In this document: piece by piece, positions 45,647-57,178 of the stretch | How the letters are laid out: the number at the start of each line of letters is the position of its first letter | How positions within the stretch are numbered: the first letter of the stretch is position 1 | Assembly (NCBI RefSeq): GCF_007830185.1 | Contig: NZ_VLKZ01000004.1 | Location: 96,383-160,382 of the forward strand | Reading direction: 5' to 3' | Source: Halalkalibacter nanhaiisediminis | GTDB lineage: Bacteria > Bacillota > Bacilli > Bacillales > Bacillaceae_D | Length of the DNA: 64,000 nt | Translations under genes and position numbers: made by a program | Notes under the pieces: model-generated | Seen by the model: only the letters and a program-made list of their open reading frames with translations | Databases searched by the model: none | Told to the model about the DNA's origin: nothing

Positions 45647-46624
45647 ATGGCTAGTGAACTTGGTTTTGAAAAACCTATTTTGGAACTGAAAAATAAGATT
45701 AATGAGTTGCGAACGTTTACGGAAGAAAAAGAAATTGACTTATCTGATGAAATTTCTAAGTTGGAAAAACGTTTACAACAATTAGAAAAAGATATTTATG
45801 GAAACCTTCAACCGTGGGAGCGTGTTCAAATTGCTCGTCATAGTGAGCGACCAACGACGTTAGATTATATTGAGCATTTGTTTACTGATTTTTTAGAGAT
45901 GCATGGTGATCGTTTGTATGGAGATGATGCAGCGATTGTTGGCGGAATTGCAAAATACCGTGGCCGACCTATAACTGTTATTGGGCATCAAAGAGGTAAA
46001 GATACGAAAGAGAATATTCGTCGTAATTTTGGTATGCCTCATCCAGAAGGATATCGAAAGGCTCTTCGTCTGATGAAGCAGGCTGAAAAGTTTAATAGAC
46101 CAATTATTTGCTTTATTGATACGAAGGGAGCATACCCTGGAAAAGCTGCAGAAGAAAGAGGACAAAGCGAAGCGATTGCAAGAAATTTACTTGAAATGGC
46201 GGGCTTTACTGTACCGGTTATTTGTATCGTTATTGGAGAAGGTGGAAGTGGCGGTGCCTTAGCGCTTGGTGTTGGTGACCATATCCATATGCTAGAGAAT
46301 TCGACTTATTCTGTTATCTCCCCTGAAGGAGCAGCAGCATTGCTTTGGAAAGATGCGTCTTTAGCCCAAAGAGCTGCAGAGTCAATGAAGATCACAGCAC
46401 CTGATTTGAAAGAGCTGGGAATTATTGATCACATTATCCGTGAAGTAAAAGGTGGAGCCCATCGAGATGTGAAACAACAAGCTGAGGAAATTGATCGTGT
46501 GCTAGGAAACTCACTCGATGTTCTTTCAACACTATCAAAAGAGGATCTCGTTGAAAAACGCTATCAAAAATACAAAAAAATCGGACAATATACGTTTGAA
46601 AACGATATCATACCTATTAAATAA
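45647..46624 (+). CDS. accA: Acetyl-CoA carboxylase carboxyltransferase subunit alpha
   Basis: Partner of AccD in the carboxyltransferase complex. 325 residues with an N-terminal helical region (about 1-60) and a crotonase-like domain including [15 protein letters not shown]. Very strong ribosome site AAAGGAGGTG. It closes the accDA operon and is followed by a terminator before pfkA. Confidence 0.98.
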   Translation: MASELGFEKPILELKNKINELRTFTEEKEIDLSDEISKLEKRLQQLEKDIYGNLQPWERVQIARHSERPTTLDYIEHLFTDFLEMHGDRLYGDDAAIVGGIAKYRGRPITVIGHQRGKDTKENIRRNFGMPHPEGYRKALRLMKQAEKFNRPIICFIDTKGAYPGKAAEERGQSEAIARNLLEMAGFTVPVICIVIGEGGSGGALALGVGDHIHMLENSTYSVISPEGAAALLWKDASLAQRAAESMKITAPDLKELGIIDHIIREVKGGAHRDVKQQAEEIDRVLGNSLDVLSTLSKEDLVEKRYQKYKKIGQYTFENDIIPIK

Positions 46625-46627
46625 AGG

Positions 46628-46664
46628 AAAGTGCTTTCTGCCTGTGTGGAAGCACTTTTCGTTT
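46628..46664 (+). terminator. accDA terminator
   Basis: AAAGTGCTTTC / GGAAGCACTTT stem followed by TCGTTTTG. Confidence 0.8.
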
Positions 46665-46807
46665 TGTGCGTAACGGTATTGTGTTCACTCGGCTAAAGTG
46701 GTATTTTTTAAAAATGAGAGCAAGATATGATTGAAAAGATTGGTCGAATGAGAGGCAAAAGGACACATGACAGATGGTGAATGTGTTACTTTTCTGATAT
46801 ATTTTGA

Positions 46808-47788
<981 letters not shown>

Positions 47789-47828
47789 TTTAAAATAAAG
47801 ATAAACATGGAACAAATAGGAGGCAAAT

Positions 47829-49583
47829 ATGCGTAAAACGAAAATAGTCTGTACCATTGGCCCAGCAAGTGAAACAGTAGATAAGCTAGTTTTGTTGATC
47901 GAGGCAGGAATGAACGTGGCACGTCTAAACTTTTCTCATGGAGACTTTGAAGAACATGGTGCACGCATTAAAAATATTCGTGAAGCAGAAGAACGTACAG
48001 GTAAAAAAGTAGCGATCCTTCTCGATACAAAAGGACCGGAAATTCGCACTCAAACATTAGAGGGTGGCGTAGCGGAATTAGTGATGGGTGATGAGCTCGT
48101 TATTTCAATGACCGAAGTGATAGGAAACAAAAAGAAAATATCAGTCACATATCCTGGCCTTGTTCATGATGTTCATCCAGGATCTAAAATCCTTCTGGAC
48201 GATGGTTTAATCGGTCTTGAAGTAACAGAGGTTCGCGAAGGTGAAATTGTGACTAACGTTTTAAATAGTGGAACGTTAAAAAATAAAAAAGGTGTCAATG
48301 TTCCAAATGTCAGCGTAAATTTACCTGGTATTACGGAAAAAGATGCTGCTGATATTAAATTCGGAATTGAGCAAGGCGTTGACTTTATTGCGGCGTCATT
48401 TGTAAGACGTGCTGCCGATGTACTAGAAATTCGCGAACTTCTTGAGCAAAACAATGGTGCAGATATTCATATCATTCCAAAGATTGAAAACCAAGAGGGT
48501 GTTGATAACATCAACGAGATTCTTGAAGTTTCAGATGGTCTAATGGTTGCTCGTGGTGATTTAGGGGTTGAGATTCCTGCTGAGGAAGTTCCACTTGTTC
48601 AAAAAGATTTAATCAAAAAGTGTAATGCGGTTGCAAAGCCTGTTATCACTGCTACGCAAATGTTAGATTCAATGCAACGTAATCCGCGTCCGACACGCGC
48701 AGAAGCAAGTGATGTGGCAAATGCAATTTTTGATGGCACAGATGCAATTATGTTATCAGGAGAAACCGCTGCTGGTGATTACCCTGTAGAATCTGTTCAA
48801 ACAATGAATAATATTGCAAGACGTACAGAACAAGCGCTAAATTATGAAGCGATGCTACGTAAAAAGACAAAAGAAGCGAAAACAACGATCACAAGTGCTA
48901 TTGGTCAATCAGTTGCACACACAGCTTCTAATTTATCTGCAGCGGCTATTTTATCTGCAACAGAAAGCGGTTATACAGCTCGTATTGTATCGAAATATCG
49001 TCCGAAATCGCCTATTGTGGCTGTAACGAGCAATGAACGAGTGATTCGCAAGTTGAATCTTGTATGGGGTGTAAATCCAATTTTAGGAAAAGAAGCAAAC
49101 TCTACAGATGAAATGCTTGAATCAACAATCGAAACGGCCCTGACAACGGGTGCAATTAAGCAAGGAGATCTTGTAGTGATTACAGCTGGTGTTCCTGTAG
49201 GTGAAACAGGTACGACTAATATTATGAAGGTGCATGTGATAGGTGAAGTCGTTGCAAAAGGACAAGGAATTGGTCGTCGTACAGCAGCAGGTAGAGTTGT
49301 TGTTGCAAAAACGGCTGCTGAGGCAAATGAAAAAGTAACAGAAGGTGCTATTCTTGTTACATACAGCACAGATAAAGATATGATCCCAGCCTTTGAAAAA
49401 GCAGCAGCAGTTATTACGGTGGAAGGCGGATTAACGTCTCATGCAGCTGTTGTTGGTTTAAACTTAAGTACACCTGTTATTGTCGGTGTTGATGGAGCGC
49501 TTGATCTATTTAAAGATGGTGAAGAAATTACAGTTGATAGTGCCCGTGGCGACATTTACAGAGGTCACACGAGTGTACTATAA
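47829..49583 (+). CDS. pyk: Pyruvate kinase with C-terminal PEP-utiliser domain
   Basis: Converts PEP and ADP to pyruvate and ATP. 584 residues, about 110 more than E. coli PykF because of the extra C-terminal domain related to the PEP-utilising mobile domain ([13 protein letters not shown] near 540), which is normal for Bacillus and Geobacillus. The kinase part shows [10 protein letters not shown] and the [12 protein letters not shown] signature. The ATG follows TAGGAGGC. Second gene of the pfkA-pyk operon, ended by a terminator. Confidence 0.98.
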   Translation: MRKTKIVCTIGPASETVDKLVLLIEAGMNVARLNFSHGDFEEHGARIKNIREAEERTGKKVAILLDTKGPEIRTQTLEGGVAELVMGDELVISMTEVIGNKKKISVTYPGLVHDVHPGSKILLDDGLIGLEVTEVREGEIVTNVLNSGTLKNKKGVNVPNVSVNLPGITEKDAADIKFGIEQGVDFIAASFVRRAADVLEIRELLEQNNGADIHIIPKIENQEGVDNINEILEVSDGLMVARGDLGVEIPAEEVPLVQKDLIKKCNAVAKPVITATQMLDSMQRNPRPTRAEASDVANAIFDGTDAIMLSGETAAGDYPVESVQTMNNIARRTEQALNYEAMLRKKTKEAKTTITSAIGQSVAHTASNLSAAAILSATESGYTARIVSKYRPKSPIVAVTSNERVIRKLNLVWGVNPILGKEANSTDEMLESTIETALTTGAIKQGDLVVITAGVPVGETGTTNIMKVHVIGEVVAKGQGIGRRTAAGRVVVAKTAAEANEKVTEGAILVTYSTDKDMIPAFEKAAAVITVEGGLTSHAAVVGLNLSTPVIVGVDGALDLFKDGEEITVDSARGDIYRGHTSVL

Positions 49584-49593
49584 TAAATGACAA

Positions 49594-49619
49594 GGAGAAG
49601 GGAATCCCCTTCTCTTTTT
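49594..49619 (+). terminator. pfkA-pyk terminator
   Basis: GAGAAGGG-AATC-CCCTTCTC stem-loop followed by TTTTTC. Confidence 0.9.
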
Positions 49620-49651
49620 CCATATCTAAATGATTTATAAAGGAGTATGAG

Positions 49652-50047
49652 ATGTTTCGATTATTATTATTACTCATCATTGTTGTCCCAGCCCTTGAAA
49701 TAGCTGTTTTGATATTATCTGGGAATGTTATTGGAGTTTGGCCGACTTTTCTTCTTATTATCTTAACAGGAATTATTGGGGCATGGTTGGCTAAGAAGGA
49801 AGGACTGCAAGCGATAAGACTTGCACAGCTTCAAACACAGCAAGGACAACTGCCTAATGGTGTTATTCTTGATGGGATTTGTATTTTAATTGGAGGAATC
49901 TTTCTATTAGCACCAGGATTTATTACTGATACAATTGGCTTTTTATTATTAATTCCGCAAACTCGATCAATTGGAAAAGCTTTTTTAATAAAGATTTTTA
50001 ACCGAATGATTAAGAATGGTAATTTTATTATTATGTCACGTAAATAA
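49652..50047 (+). CDS. fxsA: FxsA-family membrane protein
   Basis: 131 residues with three to four membrane helices and the FxsA signature (PALEIAVLI, TGIIGAWLAKKEGL, LLIPQTR). FxsA in E. coli relieves exclusion of phage T7 by the F plasmid; the normal role is unknown. B. subtilis YtzA lies in the same place after pyk. Ribosome site AAAGGAG. Confidence 0.9.
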   Translation: MFRLLLLLIIVVPALEIAVLILSGNVIGVWPTFLLIILTGIIGAWLAKKEGLQAIRLAQLQTQQGQLPNGVILDGICILIGGIFLLAPGFITDTIGFLLLIPQTRSIGKAFLIKIFNRMIKNGNFIIMSRK

Positions 50048-50258
50048 GCGATATAATTTCCTATGTCTCCAGCTGTTTAGAAGAGTAGGAGAGCATATTG
50101 AAGCTTCATCAAATCTAGCGAATTTCTGGTAATTATGATATGATGAATGTGCATTGCTATGAAGTCTCGTTAAGATCGAGTTGCTGTCATTGATGACACC
50201 AGTACATACTATTTTTAGGACTCGTATCTTGTGCGTAAGGAAGTAGGTTGATGGTTTC

Positions 50259-50732
50259 TTGTTCTCACAAGCATCGGTTTTTATGCTGATTTTGTTAGCT
50301 GTAGCGATTCTTGCAAAAAATCAATCACTCATTGTGGCAGTCTTATTCCTGCTAGTCATTAAGTGGATAGGGTTAGGGGATAAACTGTTTCCTCTTTTTC
50401 AACAAAAGGGGATTAATATTGGAGTTACAGTTATCACTATAGCTGTCTTAACACCAATCGTAACAGGTGAAATTGGATTCAAACAACTCGGAGAAGCTGT
50501 TCGCTCTTCGTATGCATGGATTGCTCTTGGGGCAGGTGTTCTTGTTGCTCTGATAGCTGCTAGCGGCATTGATTTACTTAAAACAGATCCACACATTACG
50601 ACGGCTCTTGTTTTTGGGACAATACTTGCTGTCACACTTTTTAACGGTGTGGCTGTTGGACCGCTAATTGGAGCGGGAATCGCCTATTTAGCAATGAGAG
50701 TGGTACAATTTTTCACCAATATTGGTGGATGA
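50259..50732 (+). CDS. ytwI: DUF441 membrane protein YtwI
   Basis: 157 residues, strongly hydrophobic with four to five membrane helices, ending in a conserved GVAVGPLIGAGIAYLAM motif. It is the YtwI family protein found just before citZ in B. subtilis; function unknown. The start is TTG at 50259, giving MFSQAS as in relatives; there is an in-frame stop shortly upstream and the ribosome site is weak. An ATG at 50251 is out of frame. In B. subtilis ytvI lies between fxsA and ytwI; here it is absent. Confidence 0.85.
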   Translation: MFSQASVFMLILLAVAILAKNQSLIVAVLFLLVIKWIGLGDKLFPLFQQKGINIGVTVITIAVLTPIVTGEIGFKQLGEAVRSSYAWIALGAGVLVALIAASGIDLLKTDPHITTALVFGTILAVTLFNGVAVGPLIGAGIAYLAMRVVQFFTNIGG

Positions 50733-50810
50733 AAAATTTTTCGTATTATTGTCAGAATACTGAAATAAATAAAACTTTTCGAAATGTATCACAAGTTTTA
50801 ACGAAAAATG

Positions 50811-50839
50811 TTCACAAAGGTGTAATAAATCGGTATAAT
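50811..50839 (+). promoter_or_regulatory. Sigma-A promoter of citZ
   Basis: TTCACA (50811-50816), a 17-bp spacer and a perfect TATAAT (50834-50839), 114 bases before the citZ start. Confidence 0.75.
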
Positions 50840-50892
50840 AAAGTTTGTGAGCAATCCTTCCTACATAGCAACGCTTATTTCTCAAAATGGAA

Positions 50893-50907
50893 ATGTAAGC
50901 ATTTACT
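50893..50907 (+). promoter_or_regulatory. cre-like site in the citZ leader
   Basis: ATGTAAGCATTTACT matches the cre consensus WTGNAANCGNWNNCW at 14 of 15 positions and is nearly palindromic. It lies about 50-60 bases after the expected transcription start, a roadblock position; B. subtilis citZ is known to be repressed by CcpA from a downstream cre. Confidence 0.6.
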
Positions 50908-50952
50908 AGTTTGAAAAAGGGGAAAGATAATTAGTGAAAAGGAGAGGTTAAC

Positions 50953-52068
50953 GTGAGTACAACTCGTGGTCTAGAAGGTATTGTAGCAACGACATCAAGT
51001 GTTAGTTCAATTATTGAAAGTGTTTTGACTTATCAAGGGTACGATATTGATGATTTAGCAGATAATGCGAGTTTTGAAGAGGTGATTTACCTCCTTTGGA
51101 ATGGACGATTGCCGAAAGAAGATGAGTTGAGTCAATTTACTCAAGAGCTTGCCAATCATGCAGAAATACCAAAAGAGATTATTGACCAAATGAAAGCTTA
51201 TCCAATTGGAAAGGTTCATCCAATGGCAGCGCTTCGTACAGCAATTTCAAGTCTGGCATTATTTGATGAACAAGCTGACGTTATGGAAGAGGATGCTAAT
51301 CGTCTAAAAGCGCTTAAGATTCAAGCCCAAATCCCAACAATTGTGACAGCGTTTTCTCGAATTCGTGAAGGTCAGGAACCTGTTGCACCTCGTACAGATT
51401 TAGGCTTTGCTGCTAACTTCCTTTACATGTTAACAGGTAATGAACCTGATGAGATTGCAGTCAATGCTTTAGATAAAGCACTTGTTTTACATGCTGATCA
51501 TGAGTTGAATGCTTCTACTTTCACAGCGCGAGTCTGTGTGGCGACACTATCTGATGTTTACTCAGGAATCACAGCGGCAATTGGTGCACTAAAAGGGCCT
51601 TTACATGGTGGAGCAAATGAAGCTGTTATGAAGATGTTAACAGAGATAGGTGACGTGAATAATGTAGAGCCTTATATCCGCAAGGCACTCGATAACAAAG
51701 AGAAGATTATGGGCTTCGGTCATCGAGTGTACAAAGATGGTGATCCTCGTGCAAAGCATCTCCGTGAAATGTCTAAACGTCTCACTGAAATCACTGGTGA
51801 AACAAAGTGGTATGAGATGTCAATTAAAATTGATGAGATGGTTACTGGTGAAAAAGGCTTGCTTCCGAATGTAGATTTCTATTCTGCTAGTGTTTATCAC
51901 AGCTTAGGGATAAACCATGATTTATTTACACCAATTTTCGCTGTGAGTCGTACATCTGGTTGGTTAGCTCACATTTTAGAACAATATGATAACAACAGAC
52001 TAATTCGTCCAAGAGCAGAATATGTAGGACCTGATAAACGTTCTTATATTCCAATTGAACAACGCTAA
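50953..52068 (+). CDS. citZ: Citrate synthase
   Basis: Condenses acetyl-CoA with oxaloacetate, the entry to the TCA cycle. 371 residues. Catalytic His residues in ALHADHELNAS and MGFGHRVYK and the Asp in NVDFYSASV are all present. The start is GTG at 50953 following GGAGAGG. First gene of citZ-icd-mdh, with a near-consensus promoter and a cre-like site in its leader. Confidence 0.98.
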   Translation: MSTTRGLEGIVATTSSVSSIIESVLTYQGYDIDDLADNASFEEVIYLLWNGRLPKEDELSQFTQELANHAEIPKEIIDQMKAYPIGKVHPMAALRTAISSLALFDEQADVMEEDANRLKALKIQAQIPTIVTAFSRIREGQEPVAPRTDLGFAANFLYMLTGNEPDEIAVNALDKALVLHADHELNASTFTARVCVATLSDVYSGITAAIGALKGPLHGGANEAVMKMLTEIGDVNNVEPYIRKALDNKEKIMGFGHRVYKDGDPRAKHLREMSKRLTEITGETKWYEMSIKIDEMVTGEKGLLPNVDFYSASVYHSLGINHDLFTPIFAVSRTSGWLAHILEQYDNNRLIRPRAEYVGPDKRSYIPIEQR

Positions 52069-52182
52069 GAGCGTACACTAGGAGGGGAACCTCCTTGTAC
52101 ATAGAGATTGACTTTCTTGCAGAAGAGTTGCACCATTAAAGGTGAGACAATGGTTTTTAATTATTAAGGAGGTAATGTAAAG

Positions 52183-53448
52183 ATGGGAGAAGTAATTAAA
52201 GTAAACAATGGAGTGCTTGATGTTCCGAATAATCCAATTATTCCTTATATTGAAGGTGACGGAATTGGTCCTGATATTTGGGCAGCGGCATCTCGTGTAT
52301 TAGATGCAGCAGTTGAGAAAGCATATAACGGTGAAAAGAAAATTGAATGGAAAGAGATCCTTGCAGGTGAAAAGGCATTTAACGAAACAGGTGAGTGGTT
52401 ACCTGCTGCAACATTAGATGCTGTACGCGAATATATGATTGCAATCAAAGGACCTCTAACAACTCCTGTTGGTGGCGGAATCCGTTCGCTTAACGTAGCG
52501 TTACGTCAAGAACTTGACTTATACGTATGTCTTCGTCCAGTTCGTTATTTCCAAGGTGTTCCTTCACCAGTTAAACGTCCAGAAGATACAGACATGGTTA
52601 TCTTCCGTGAAAACTCTGAAGATATTTATGCTGGTATCGAGTATCAAGAAGGTTCTGACGAAGTGAAGAAATTGATTGATTTCTTACAAAATGAAATGGG
52701 TGCAAGCAAGATTCGCTTCCCTGAGACGTCTGGAATCGGTATTAAACCTGTTTCTCAGGAAGGAACAGACCGACTGGTTCGTGCTGCGATTCAGTATGCA
52801 ATTGATGAAGGCCGCAAGAGTGTTACGATTGTTCACAAAGGAAACATCATGAAATTTACTGAAGGTGCATTTAAGAACTGGGGTTATGAAGTAGCTGAAC
52901 GTGAATTCGGAGATAAAGTATTTACTTGGGCTCAATATGATAAATTAGTTGAAACAGAAGGTAAGGATGCTGCTAATAAAGCACAAGCTGAGGCTGAAGC
53001 TGCTGGTAAAATTATCGTGAAGGATTCAATTGCTGATATTTTCTTACAACAAATTTTAACTCGTCCAAAAGAATTTGATGTTGTAGCGACGATGAACCTA
53101 AATGGTGACTATATCTCTGATGCACTTGCTGCTCAAGTTGGTGGAATTGGTATTGCTCCAGGTGCAAACATTAACTACGACTCAGGTCATGCTATTTTTG
53201 AAGCAACTCATGGAACGGCGCCTAAATATGCTGGTCTTGATAAAGTAAATCCATCTTCTGTTCTTCTATCAGGTGAATTAATGCTTCGTCACTTAGGTTG
53301 GAATGAAGCTGCAGATTTAATTATGAATTCAATGGATAAGACGATTGCAAGCAAGGTTGTCACATATGACTTCGCACGTTTAATGGATGGTGCAACTGAA
53401 GTATCGTGTTCTGGTTTTGCAGATGAGCTTATTAAAAATCTTAAATAA
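52183..53448 (+). CDS. icd: Isocitrate dehydrogenase (NADP)
   Basis: Oxidises isocitrate to 2-oxoglutarate with NADP. 421 residues. Substrate-binding serine in [10 protein letters not shown], the metal-binding Asp region NLNGDYISD and NADP-binding HGTAPKYAG are present. Strong site AAGGAGGT. Middle gene of the citrate branch operon, 114 bases after citZ. Confidence 0.98.
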   Translation: MGEVIKVNNGVLDVPNNPIIPYIEGDGIGPDIWAAASRVLDAAVEKAYNGEKKIEWKEILAGEKAFNETGEWLPAATLDAVREYMIAIKGPLTTPVGGGIRSLNVALRQELDLYVCLRPVRYFQGVPSPVKRPEDTDMVIFRENSEDIYAGIEYQEGSDEVKKLIDFLQNEMGASKIRFPETSGIGIKPVSQEGTDRLVRAAIQYAIDEGRKSVTIVHKGNIMKFTEGAFKNWGYEVAEREFGDKVFTWAQYDKLVETEGKDAANKAQAEAEAAGKIIVKDSIADIFLQQILTRPKEFDVVATMNLNGDYISDALAAQVGGIGIAPGANINYDSGHAIFEATHGTAPKYAGLDKVNPSSVLLSGELMLRHLGWNEAADLIMNSMDKTIASKVVTYDFARLMDGATEVSCSGFADELIKNLK

Positions 53449-53488
53449 TCATAAAAAGAACTCATAAAATTAATGGGAGTGAATATTT

Positions 53489-54433
53489 ATGGCAATTAAA
53501 CGTCGTAAGATTTCCGTAATTGGTGGGGGCTTTACTGGAGCAACAACAGCTCTAATGGTTGCACAGAAGGAATTAGGAGATGTTGTTCTTCTGGATATTC
53601 CTCAAATGGAAGGTCCAACGAAAGGGAAAGCACTTGATATGTTAGAGTCAACACCTGTTCAAGGAATTGATTCAAATATTATCGGTTCTTCTAATTATGA
53701 AGATACGAAGGATTCTGATGTTGTTGTCATAACAGCTGGGATTGCACGCAAGCCAGGTATGAGCCGTGATGACTTAGTTAATACAAATGCTGGAATTATG
53801 AAAGCAGTAACGAGGGAAGTTGTAAAATATTCACCAAATTGCTACATCATTGTGTTAACAAACCCTGCGGATGCAATGACGTACACGGTTTATAAGGAAT
53901 CTGGTTTCCCAAAAAATCGTGTAATCGGTCAATCTGGTGTTCTAGATACGGCTCGTTTCCGTACATTTGTAGCACAAGAATTAAATCTTTCTGTTGAAGA
54001 TATTACAGGGTTTGTTCTCGGTGGCCACGGTGATGACATGGTTCCACTTATTCGTTACTCAGCTGCTGGCGGTGTTCCGCTTGAAAAGCTTATTCCACAA
54101 GATCGCCTAGATGCAATCGTAGAGCGCACTCGTAAAGGTGGCGGTGAAATTGTAGGTCTTCTTGGTAACGGTAGTGCGTACTACGCTCCAGCTGCATCAC
54201 TTGCTCAAATGGTTGAGGCCATTATTAAGGATAAAAAACGTGTTCTTCCGACTATTGCCTACCTAGAGGGTGAATACGGTTATGAAGATCTTTATGTCGG
54301 CGTACCGACGATTCTTGGCGGTGACGGTATCGAGAAAATCATTGAGCTTGATTTAACAGATGATGAAAAAGCAGCGCTAGCTCAATCAGTTGAGTCAGTT
54401 CGTAATGTTATGAAAGCTTTGCCAAAAGAGTAA
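53489..54433 (+). CDS. mdh: Malate dehydrogenase
   Basis: Oxidises malate to oxaloacetate with NAD. 314 residues, of the LDH-like MDH group typical of Bacillus. Nucleotide-binding [10 protein letters not shown] at 12-21, substrate arginines in [10 protein letters not shown], and the catalytic His in [11 protein letters not shown]. Ribosome site GGGAG. Last gene of citZ-icd-mdh, followed by a strong terminator. Confidence 0.98.
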   Translation: MAIKRRKISVIGGGFTGATTALMVAQKELGDVVLLDIPQMEGPTKGKALDMLESTPVQGIDSNIIGSSNYEDTKDSDVVVITAGIARKPGMSRDDLVNTNAGIMKAVTREVVKYSPNCYIIVLTNPADAMTYTVYKESGFPKNRVIGQSGVLDTARFRTFVAQELNLSVEDITGFVLGGHGDDMVPLIRYSAAGGVPLEKLIPQDRLDAIVERTRKGGGEIVGLLGNGSAYYAPAASLAQMVEAIIKDKKRVLPTIAYLEGEYGYEDLYVGVPTILGGDGIEKIIELDLTDDEKAALAQSVESVRNVMKALPKE

Positions 54434-54442
54434 TAAGTGAGA

Positions 54443-54480
54443 AAACCCCTTTGCTGTAAATTGTAGCAAAGGGGTTTATT
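54443..54480 (+). terminator. citZ-icd-mdh terminator
   Basis: AAACCCCTTTGCT / AGCAAAGGGGTTT stem followed by a T-rich run. Confidence 0.9.
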
Positions 54481-54608
54481 TATTATTGTGTTAAGATGTT
54501 ATATGATATGTAAAGGATAGAAACATAAAATAAAATTGGTAAGAGGGATGGACCGTTACAATATTGACTCGACTTTTAAGGGGAAGGTTGAGTTTGGAGG
54601 ATTGAACT

Positions 54609-55343
54609 ATGTCACAACGTTTACTAGTCGTCGATGATGAAGAATCAATTGTTACCTTACTGCAATTTAATCTTGAACAATCAGGATATGAGGTCGTGAC
54701 CGCGATGGACGGGGCAGCGGGTTTAGAACTTGCCCTATCCCAATCATTTGATTTAATTATACTCGATTTGATGTTGCCTGAAATCGATGGTCTCGAGGTT
54801 TGCAAACAGTTACGTCAGCAAAAAGTATTAACACCCATTTTAATGCTGACAGCAAAGGATGATGAATTTGATAAAGTTCTTGGGCTTGAACTAGGTGCAG
54901 ATGATTACATGACCAAACCTTTTAGTCCTCGTGAGGTCGTTGCACGTGTGAGGGCGATTTTGAGAAGAATTGGACAACAGCCATCTTTATCACAGCAAAA
55001 TGCAGAAACGAACGAAAATCAGAAAGTGATTACATTTGGTGAGGTTGATATTTATCCAGACAATTATGAAGTCCACTATAAAAAGAAGTCATTAGATTTA
55101 ACTCCAAAAGAATTTGAACTTCTTCTATACTTGGCTAATCACAAAGGACGAGTACTGACTCGAGATCAGCTTTTAAATGCTGTTTGGGACTACGAGTTTG
55201 TTGGGGACACAAGAATTGTCGATGTTCATATCAGCCATTTAAGAGAAAAAATTGAACCGAATACAAGGAAGCCCATTTACATTAAAACGATTCGAGGGCT
55301 TGGCTATAAATTAGAGGAACCACAATTAGATGGTCAAGCTTAG
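54609..55343 (+). CDS. phoP: Phosphate regulon response regulator PhoP
   Basis: OmpR-type regulator activated by PhoR under phosphate limitation; binds repeats of TTAACA-like hexamers. 244 residues: receiver domain with the phospho-acceptor Asp53 (ILDLMLPE), acidic Asp9/Asp10 and Lys in MTKPFS, and a C-terminal winged helix (about 140-235, DTRIVDVHISHLREKIE). Site TTGGAGGATTG. It overlaps phoR by 14 bases. Four PhoP-box-like repeats lie just after phoR. Confidence 0.97.
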   Translation: MSQRLLVVDDEESIVTLLQFNLEQSGYEVVTAMDGAAGLELALSQSFDLIILDLMLPEIDGLEVCKQLRQQKVLTPILMLTAKDDEFDKVLGLELGADDYMTKPFSPREVVARVRAILRRIGQQPSLSQQNAETNENQKVITFGEVDIYPDNYEVHYKKKSLDLTPKEFELLLYLANHKGRVLTRDQLLNAVWDYEFVGDTRIVDVHISHLREKIEPNTRKPIYIKTIRGLGYKLEEPQLDGQA

Positions 55344-57111
55344 ATTTAGAATCACTATAGCAGTTGTCAGTATTACGTTATTGGTAATGACAAGCCTTGT
55401 GGTAACGATCGGCCAATTATATGAAAACTTTACGTTAAACAGTATAACCGATCGATTAAAAAAAGAAGCACAATTAACGGCTTACATACTTGCTGAAGAA
55501 GGATTGGATCGAGACAATATTCAATTATTAACCGAACAGTTTTCAGAAACTTTAAATGCTAGAGTGACCATTATCCTCCCAGACGGTACTGTGATTGGTG
55601 AATCGGATACAGATCCATCATTAATGGATAACCATGATTCACGACCTGAAATTAAGGCAGTGACGTCTGGAGAAGAAGGAATGAGTATTCGCTATAGCAA
55701 TACGGTCAATGAGGAATTACTGTATTATGCTGTTCCGGTTATAGATGCACAAAACCAAGAGATTGGGTATGTACGTCTAGGCTTACCAACCACAACATTG
55801 ACCCAAATGAACCAAACCATATGGGGAATTTTGATCATTAGCTTCTCAATTGCTTTTGTTATTATTGGCTCTGTCACATATCGTGTAGCGAATCAAATGA
55901 TTAGACCAATTGAAAATGCGACAGCTGTAGCCATCGAGCTGGCAGAAGGAAACTTTAAAGCACGAACAGTTGAGGGTAAGAGTGATGAGATTGGACAACT
56001 TACTAAGTCGATTAACGTTTTAGCTTATAATTTAGAACAAATTACAAGGAGACATCAAGCCCAACAAGAGCGGATGGAGACGTTAATTGAAAATATGGGA
56101 AGTGGACTCATTCTAATTAATAGAAGAGGAGATATCACGCTCATTAATCGAACGTGTAATGATATTTTTCAAGACGATACTGATTTATGGGTAAATCAAC
56201 TCTATCATGACGTAATCAAACACAAAGAATTAAATAAAATTGTCCAAACAATCTTTCTGACAGAAGAAAAGCAACGGATGCAAATTCATTTTCCTGTTCA
56301 CCTTGAAGTACGGCATTTTGATGTATATGCAGCCCCTATTATGAGCAATAAGGGAAGGTTAAAGGGAATTGCGATCGTCCTTCATGACATCACTGAATTA
56401 AAAAAATTAGAGCAGGTACGTAAGGATTTTGTAGCCAATGTTTCACATGAACTCAAGACTCCTGTTACATCAATTAAAGGGTTTACAGAGACTCTTTTAG
56501 ACGGGGCGATGGAAACAGAACAATTACGAGGAAAGTTCTTAAATATTATTTATAAAGAAAGTGAACGTTTGCAAGGGCTTATTCATGATTTGTTGGAATT
56601 ATCGCGAATTGAGCAACAGTATTTTAAGCTTAATTGGCAGAAGACAAACCTTGAAGGTATTGTAGAAGATGTAGCTGTATTACTCAAAGAAAAAGCAAAA
56701 GAAAAAGGAATTGAAATTGTTACAAAAAAGGAAGGGGATAGTACGCTAGAAGGAGATCCTGAACGCTTAAAACAGATTCTGATTAATCTCGTTAATAATG
56801 GAATTATGTACACATCATCTGGGGGCCGCATCGATATTTTATTAACAGGTACCAAAGATCTTGTCGAGCTACAAATTGCTGATACTGGTGTGGGAATCAG
56901 TGAAGAGGATCTACCGCGTATTTTTGAACGATTTTACCGCGTTGATCGAGCACGTAGTCGTAATTCTGGTGGAACGGGTTTAGGGCTGGCCATTGTTAAG
57001 CATTTAGTTGAAGCTCATCACGGGCATATTCATGTTCAAAGTCAAGTTGGAAAAGGGACAACATTTACGGTTGTTTTCAAACGGCAGCAAGACGAAGGAA
57101 CGGAGAAATAA
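55330..57111 (+). CDS. phoR: Phosphate regulon sensor kinase PhoR
   Basis: Membrane histidine kinase that phosphorylates PhoP. 593 residues: two membrane helices (about 8-28 and 162-182) around an extracytoplasmic sensor, then HAMP (about 183-237), PAS (about 245-355), HisKA with His373 in NVSHELKTP, and an ATPase domain with N (LINLVNNGI), DTGVGI and GTGLGLAIV. The start inside the end of phoP is preceded by AGAGGA. A few residues longer than the B. subtilis protein. Confidence 0.97.
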   Translation: MVKLRFRITIAVVSITLLVMTSLVVTIGQLYENFTLNSITDRLKKEAQLTAYILAEEGLDRDNIQLLTEQFSETLNARVTIILPDGTVIGESDTDPSLMDNHDSRPEIKAVTSGEEGMSIRYSNTVNEELLYYAVPVIDAQNQEIGYVRLGLPTTTLTQMNQTIWGILIISFSIAFVIIGSVTYRVANQMIRPIENATAVAIELAEGNFKARTVEGKSDEIGQLTKSINVLAYNLEQITRRHQAQQERMETLIENMGSGLILINRRGDITLINRTCNDIFQDDTDLWVNQLYHDVIKHKELNKIVQTIFLTEEKQRMQIHFPVHLEVRHFDVYAAPIMSNKGRLKGIAIVLHDITELKKLEQVRKDFVANVSHELKTPVTSIKGFTETLLDGAMETEQLRGKFLNIIYKESERLQGLIHDLLELSRIEQQYFKLNWQKTNLEGIVEDVAVLLKEKAKEKGIEIVTKKEGDSTLEGDPERLKQILINLVNNGIMYTSSGGRIDILLTGTKDLVELQIADTGVGISEEDLPRIFERFYRVDRARSRNSGGTGLGLAIVKHLVEAHHGHIHVQSQVGKGTTFTVVFKRQQDEGTEK

Positions 57112-57118
57112 GGTCGTC

Positions 57119-57172
57119 TTTACAAAATTTTTACACTTTGTTCATGTTAGCTTAACCTTGTCCATCTATACT
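57119..57172 (+). promoter_or_regulatory. PhoP-box promoter after phoR
   Basis: Four hexamers stand exactly 11 bp apart: TTTACA (57119), TTTACA (57130), TTCATG (57141) and TTAACC (57152), followed by the -10 TATACT at 57167-57172. Direct TT(A/C/T)ACA repeats with about 5-bp spacers upstream of a -10 are the hallmark of promoters activated by PhoP~P in Bacillus. Start of transcription would be near 57179. Confidence 0.65.
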
Positions 57173-57178
57173 ACTAAG

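Noticed and set aside
50834-50848. Possible CcpC dyad (ATAA-N7-TTAT) at the citZ promoter
   Set aside because: The best candidate, ATAA-N7-TAAT, is imperfect and coincides with the -10 box; too weak to call.
50729-50914. 61-codon ORF between ytwI and citZ
   Set aside because: It runs through the citZ promoter and the cre-like site, and the codon content looks random.
54481-54608. PhoP boxes before phoP
   Set aside because: TTAAGA and TTATAT occur but not in regular spacing, unlike the repeats after phoR.
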